DNA of 7,106 nt, from assembly GCA_903904765.1 (NCBI GenBank), contig CAIVEA010000851.1, forward strand, positions 1 to 7,106, in the 5' to 3' direction. A program made the translations under genes and the position numbers. Shown here piece after piece: positions 7,029-7,106 of the stretch; position 1 is the stretch's first letter, and each line of letters opens with the position of its first letter. Under the pieces are notes generated by a model, which saw nothing but the letters and a program-made list of their open reading frames with translations, did no database searches and was not told the origin of the DNA. This stretch comes from an uncultured Chloroflexota bacterium (GTDB lineage Bacteria; Chloroflexota; Anaerolineae; Aggregatilineales; Phototrophicaceae).

Positions 7029-7053
7029 CTCAGGAACGATCAACGTTCATGAG
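7029..7053. repeat. 25-bp imperfect palindrome upstream of the paralogue's promoter
   Basis: CTCAGGAACG (7029-7038) and CGTTCATGAG (7044-7053) are inverted copies with one mismatch, separated by ATCAA. It sits 11 bases upstream of the -35 box, an activator-like position, and overlaps the stop codon of the partial gene to its right. There is no U-rich tail on the minus strand, so a simple intrinsic terminator is less likely than a protein-binding site or a transcript 3'-end hairpin. The full-length uvrA promoter lacks it. Confidence 0.5.
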
Positions 7054-7106
7054 TTGCCGGACTCAAAGAGTTCATGCAGAAAATGGTTGGCATCCTGCTG
7101 TAGACC
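7047..7106 (-). CDS. Possible C-terminal end of an unidentified leftward gene
   Basis: Reading the minus strand from the right edge gives 19 open codons, GLQQDANHFLHELFESGNS, then TGA at 7049-7047. The composition looks like an ordinary amphipathic protein tail, and the stop lies about 30 bases before the -35 box of the next gene, a sensible distance between genes on one strand. The evidence is thin: a second minus-strand frame is also open over most of this stretch, and no family can be recognised from so few residues. Confidence 0.35.
   Translation of the reverse strand, partial: GLQQDANHFLHELFESGNS

Larger units (their letters stand above)
6908..7029 (-). repeat. Direct repeat copy 2: promoter, leader and first codons of the short uvrA paralogue
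   Basis: This is the partner of 4289-4410, offset by 2,619 bases with no gaps. It holds the same promoter hexamers, -10 palindrome, SOS-box-like site, Shine-Dalgarno and the first seven codons (M-T-Q-D-K-I-V, identical at DNA level). Homology ends at 7029, exactly where a separate 25-bp palindrome begins. Here the segment's outer end is not coding, unlike in copy 1. Confidence 0.95.

Overview
This window looks like ordinary chromosomal DNA from a GC-rich bacterium. The protein flavours (HrcA, a full-length UvrA, a second short UvrA) and the intergenic GTAGGGACAC palindrome suggest Chloroflexota (Anaerolineae-like). That assignment is an inference from general similarity and was not computed. 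No phage, CRISPR, tRNA or rRNA signal was seen, and there is no gap over 300 bases without a gene.

Layout, left to right. The 5' end of a thioredoxin-like gene runs leftward off the window (1-69). It is divergent from hrcA, the heat-shock repressor gene (193-1257, + strand). hrcA takes its stop codon from a 77-bp nested palindrome of REP/MITE type (1254-1330). A stem-loop terminator follows (1343-1376) and separates hrcA from the convergent gene uvrA (1388-4309, - strand). uvrA encodes a canonical 973-residue DNA-damage recognition ATPase. Upstream of it, in the same orientation, lies a second uvrA-type gene (4403-6928, - strand, 841 residues) that lacks the UvrB-binding domain. At the right edge is the likely 3' end of one more leftward gene (7047-7106).

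The most notable structure is regulatory. Both uvrA-type genes are preceded by nearly the same segment of about 122 bp (4289-4410 and 6908-7029, 15 mismatches). It contains the promoter, a 13-bp palindrome over the -10 box, an SOS-box-like sequence at the expected start of transcription, the Shine-Dalgarno and the first seven codons. The two proteins differ in domain content and are clearly diverged, so the control region seems to have been copied or kept uniform independently of the genes. The downstream copy also supplies the last codon and stop codon of the short uvrA gene. That gene is therefore a 2,619-bp unit bounded by direct repeats, which could in principle be lost or amplified by recombination while leaving an intact uvrA promoter.

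Functionally, the right two-thirds is a DNA-repair locus. UvrA works with UvrB and UvrC (not in this window) in nucleotide excision repair. The short paralogue probably acts without direct UvrB contact, perhaps in tolerance of intercalating or bulky adducts. The left third concerns protein and redox homeostasis (thioredoxin, HrcA). No CIRCE operator is visible, so HrcA's targets lie elsewhere.
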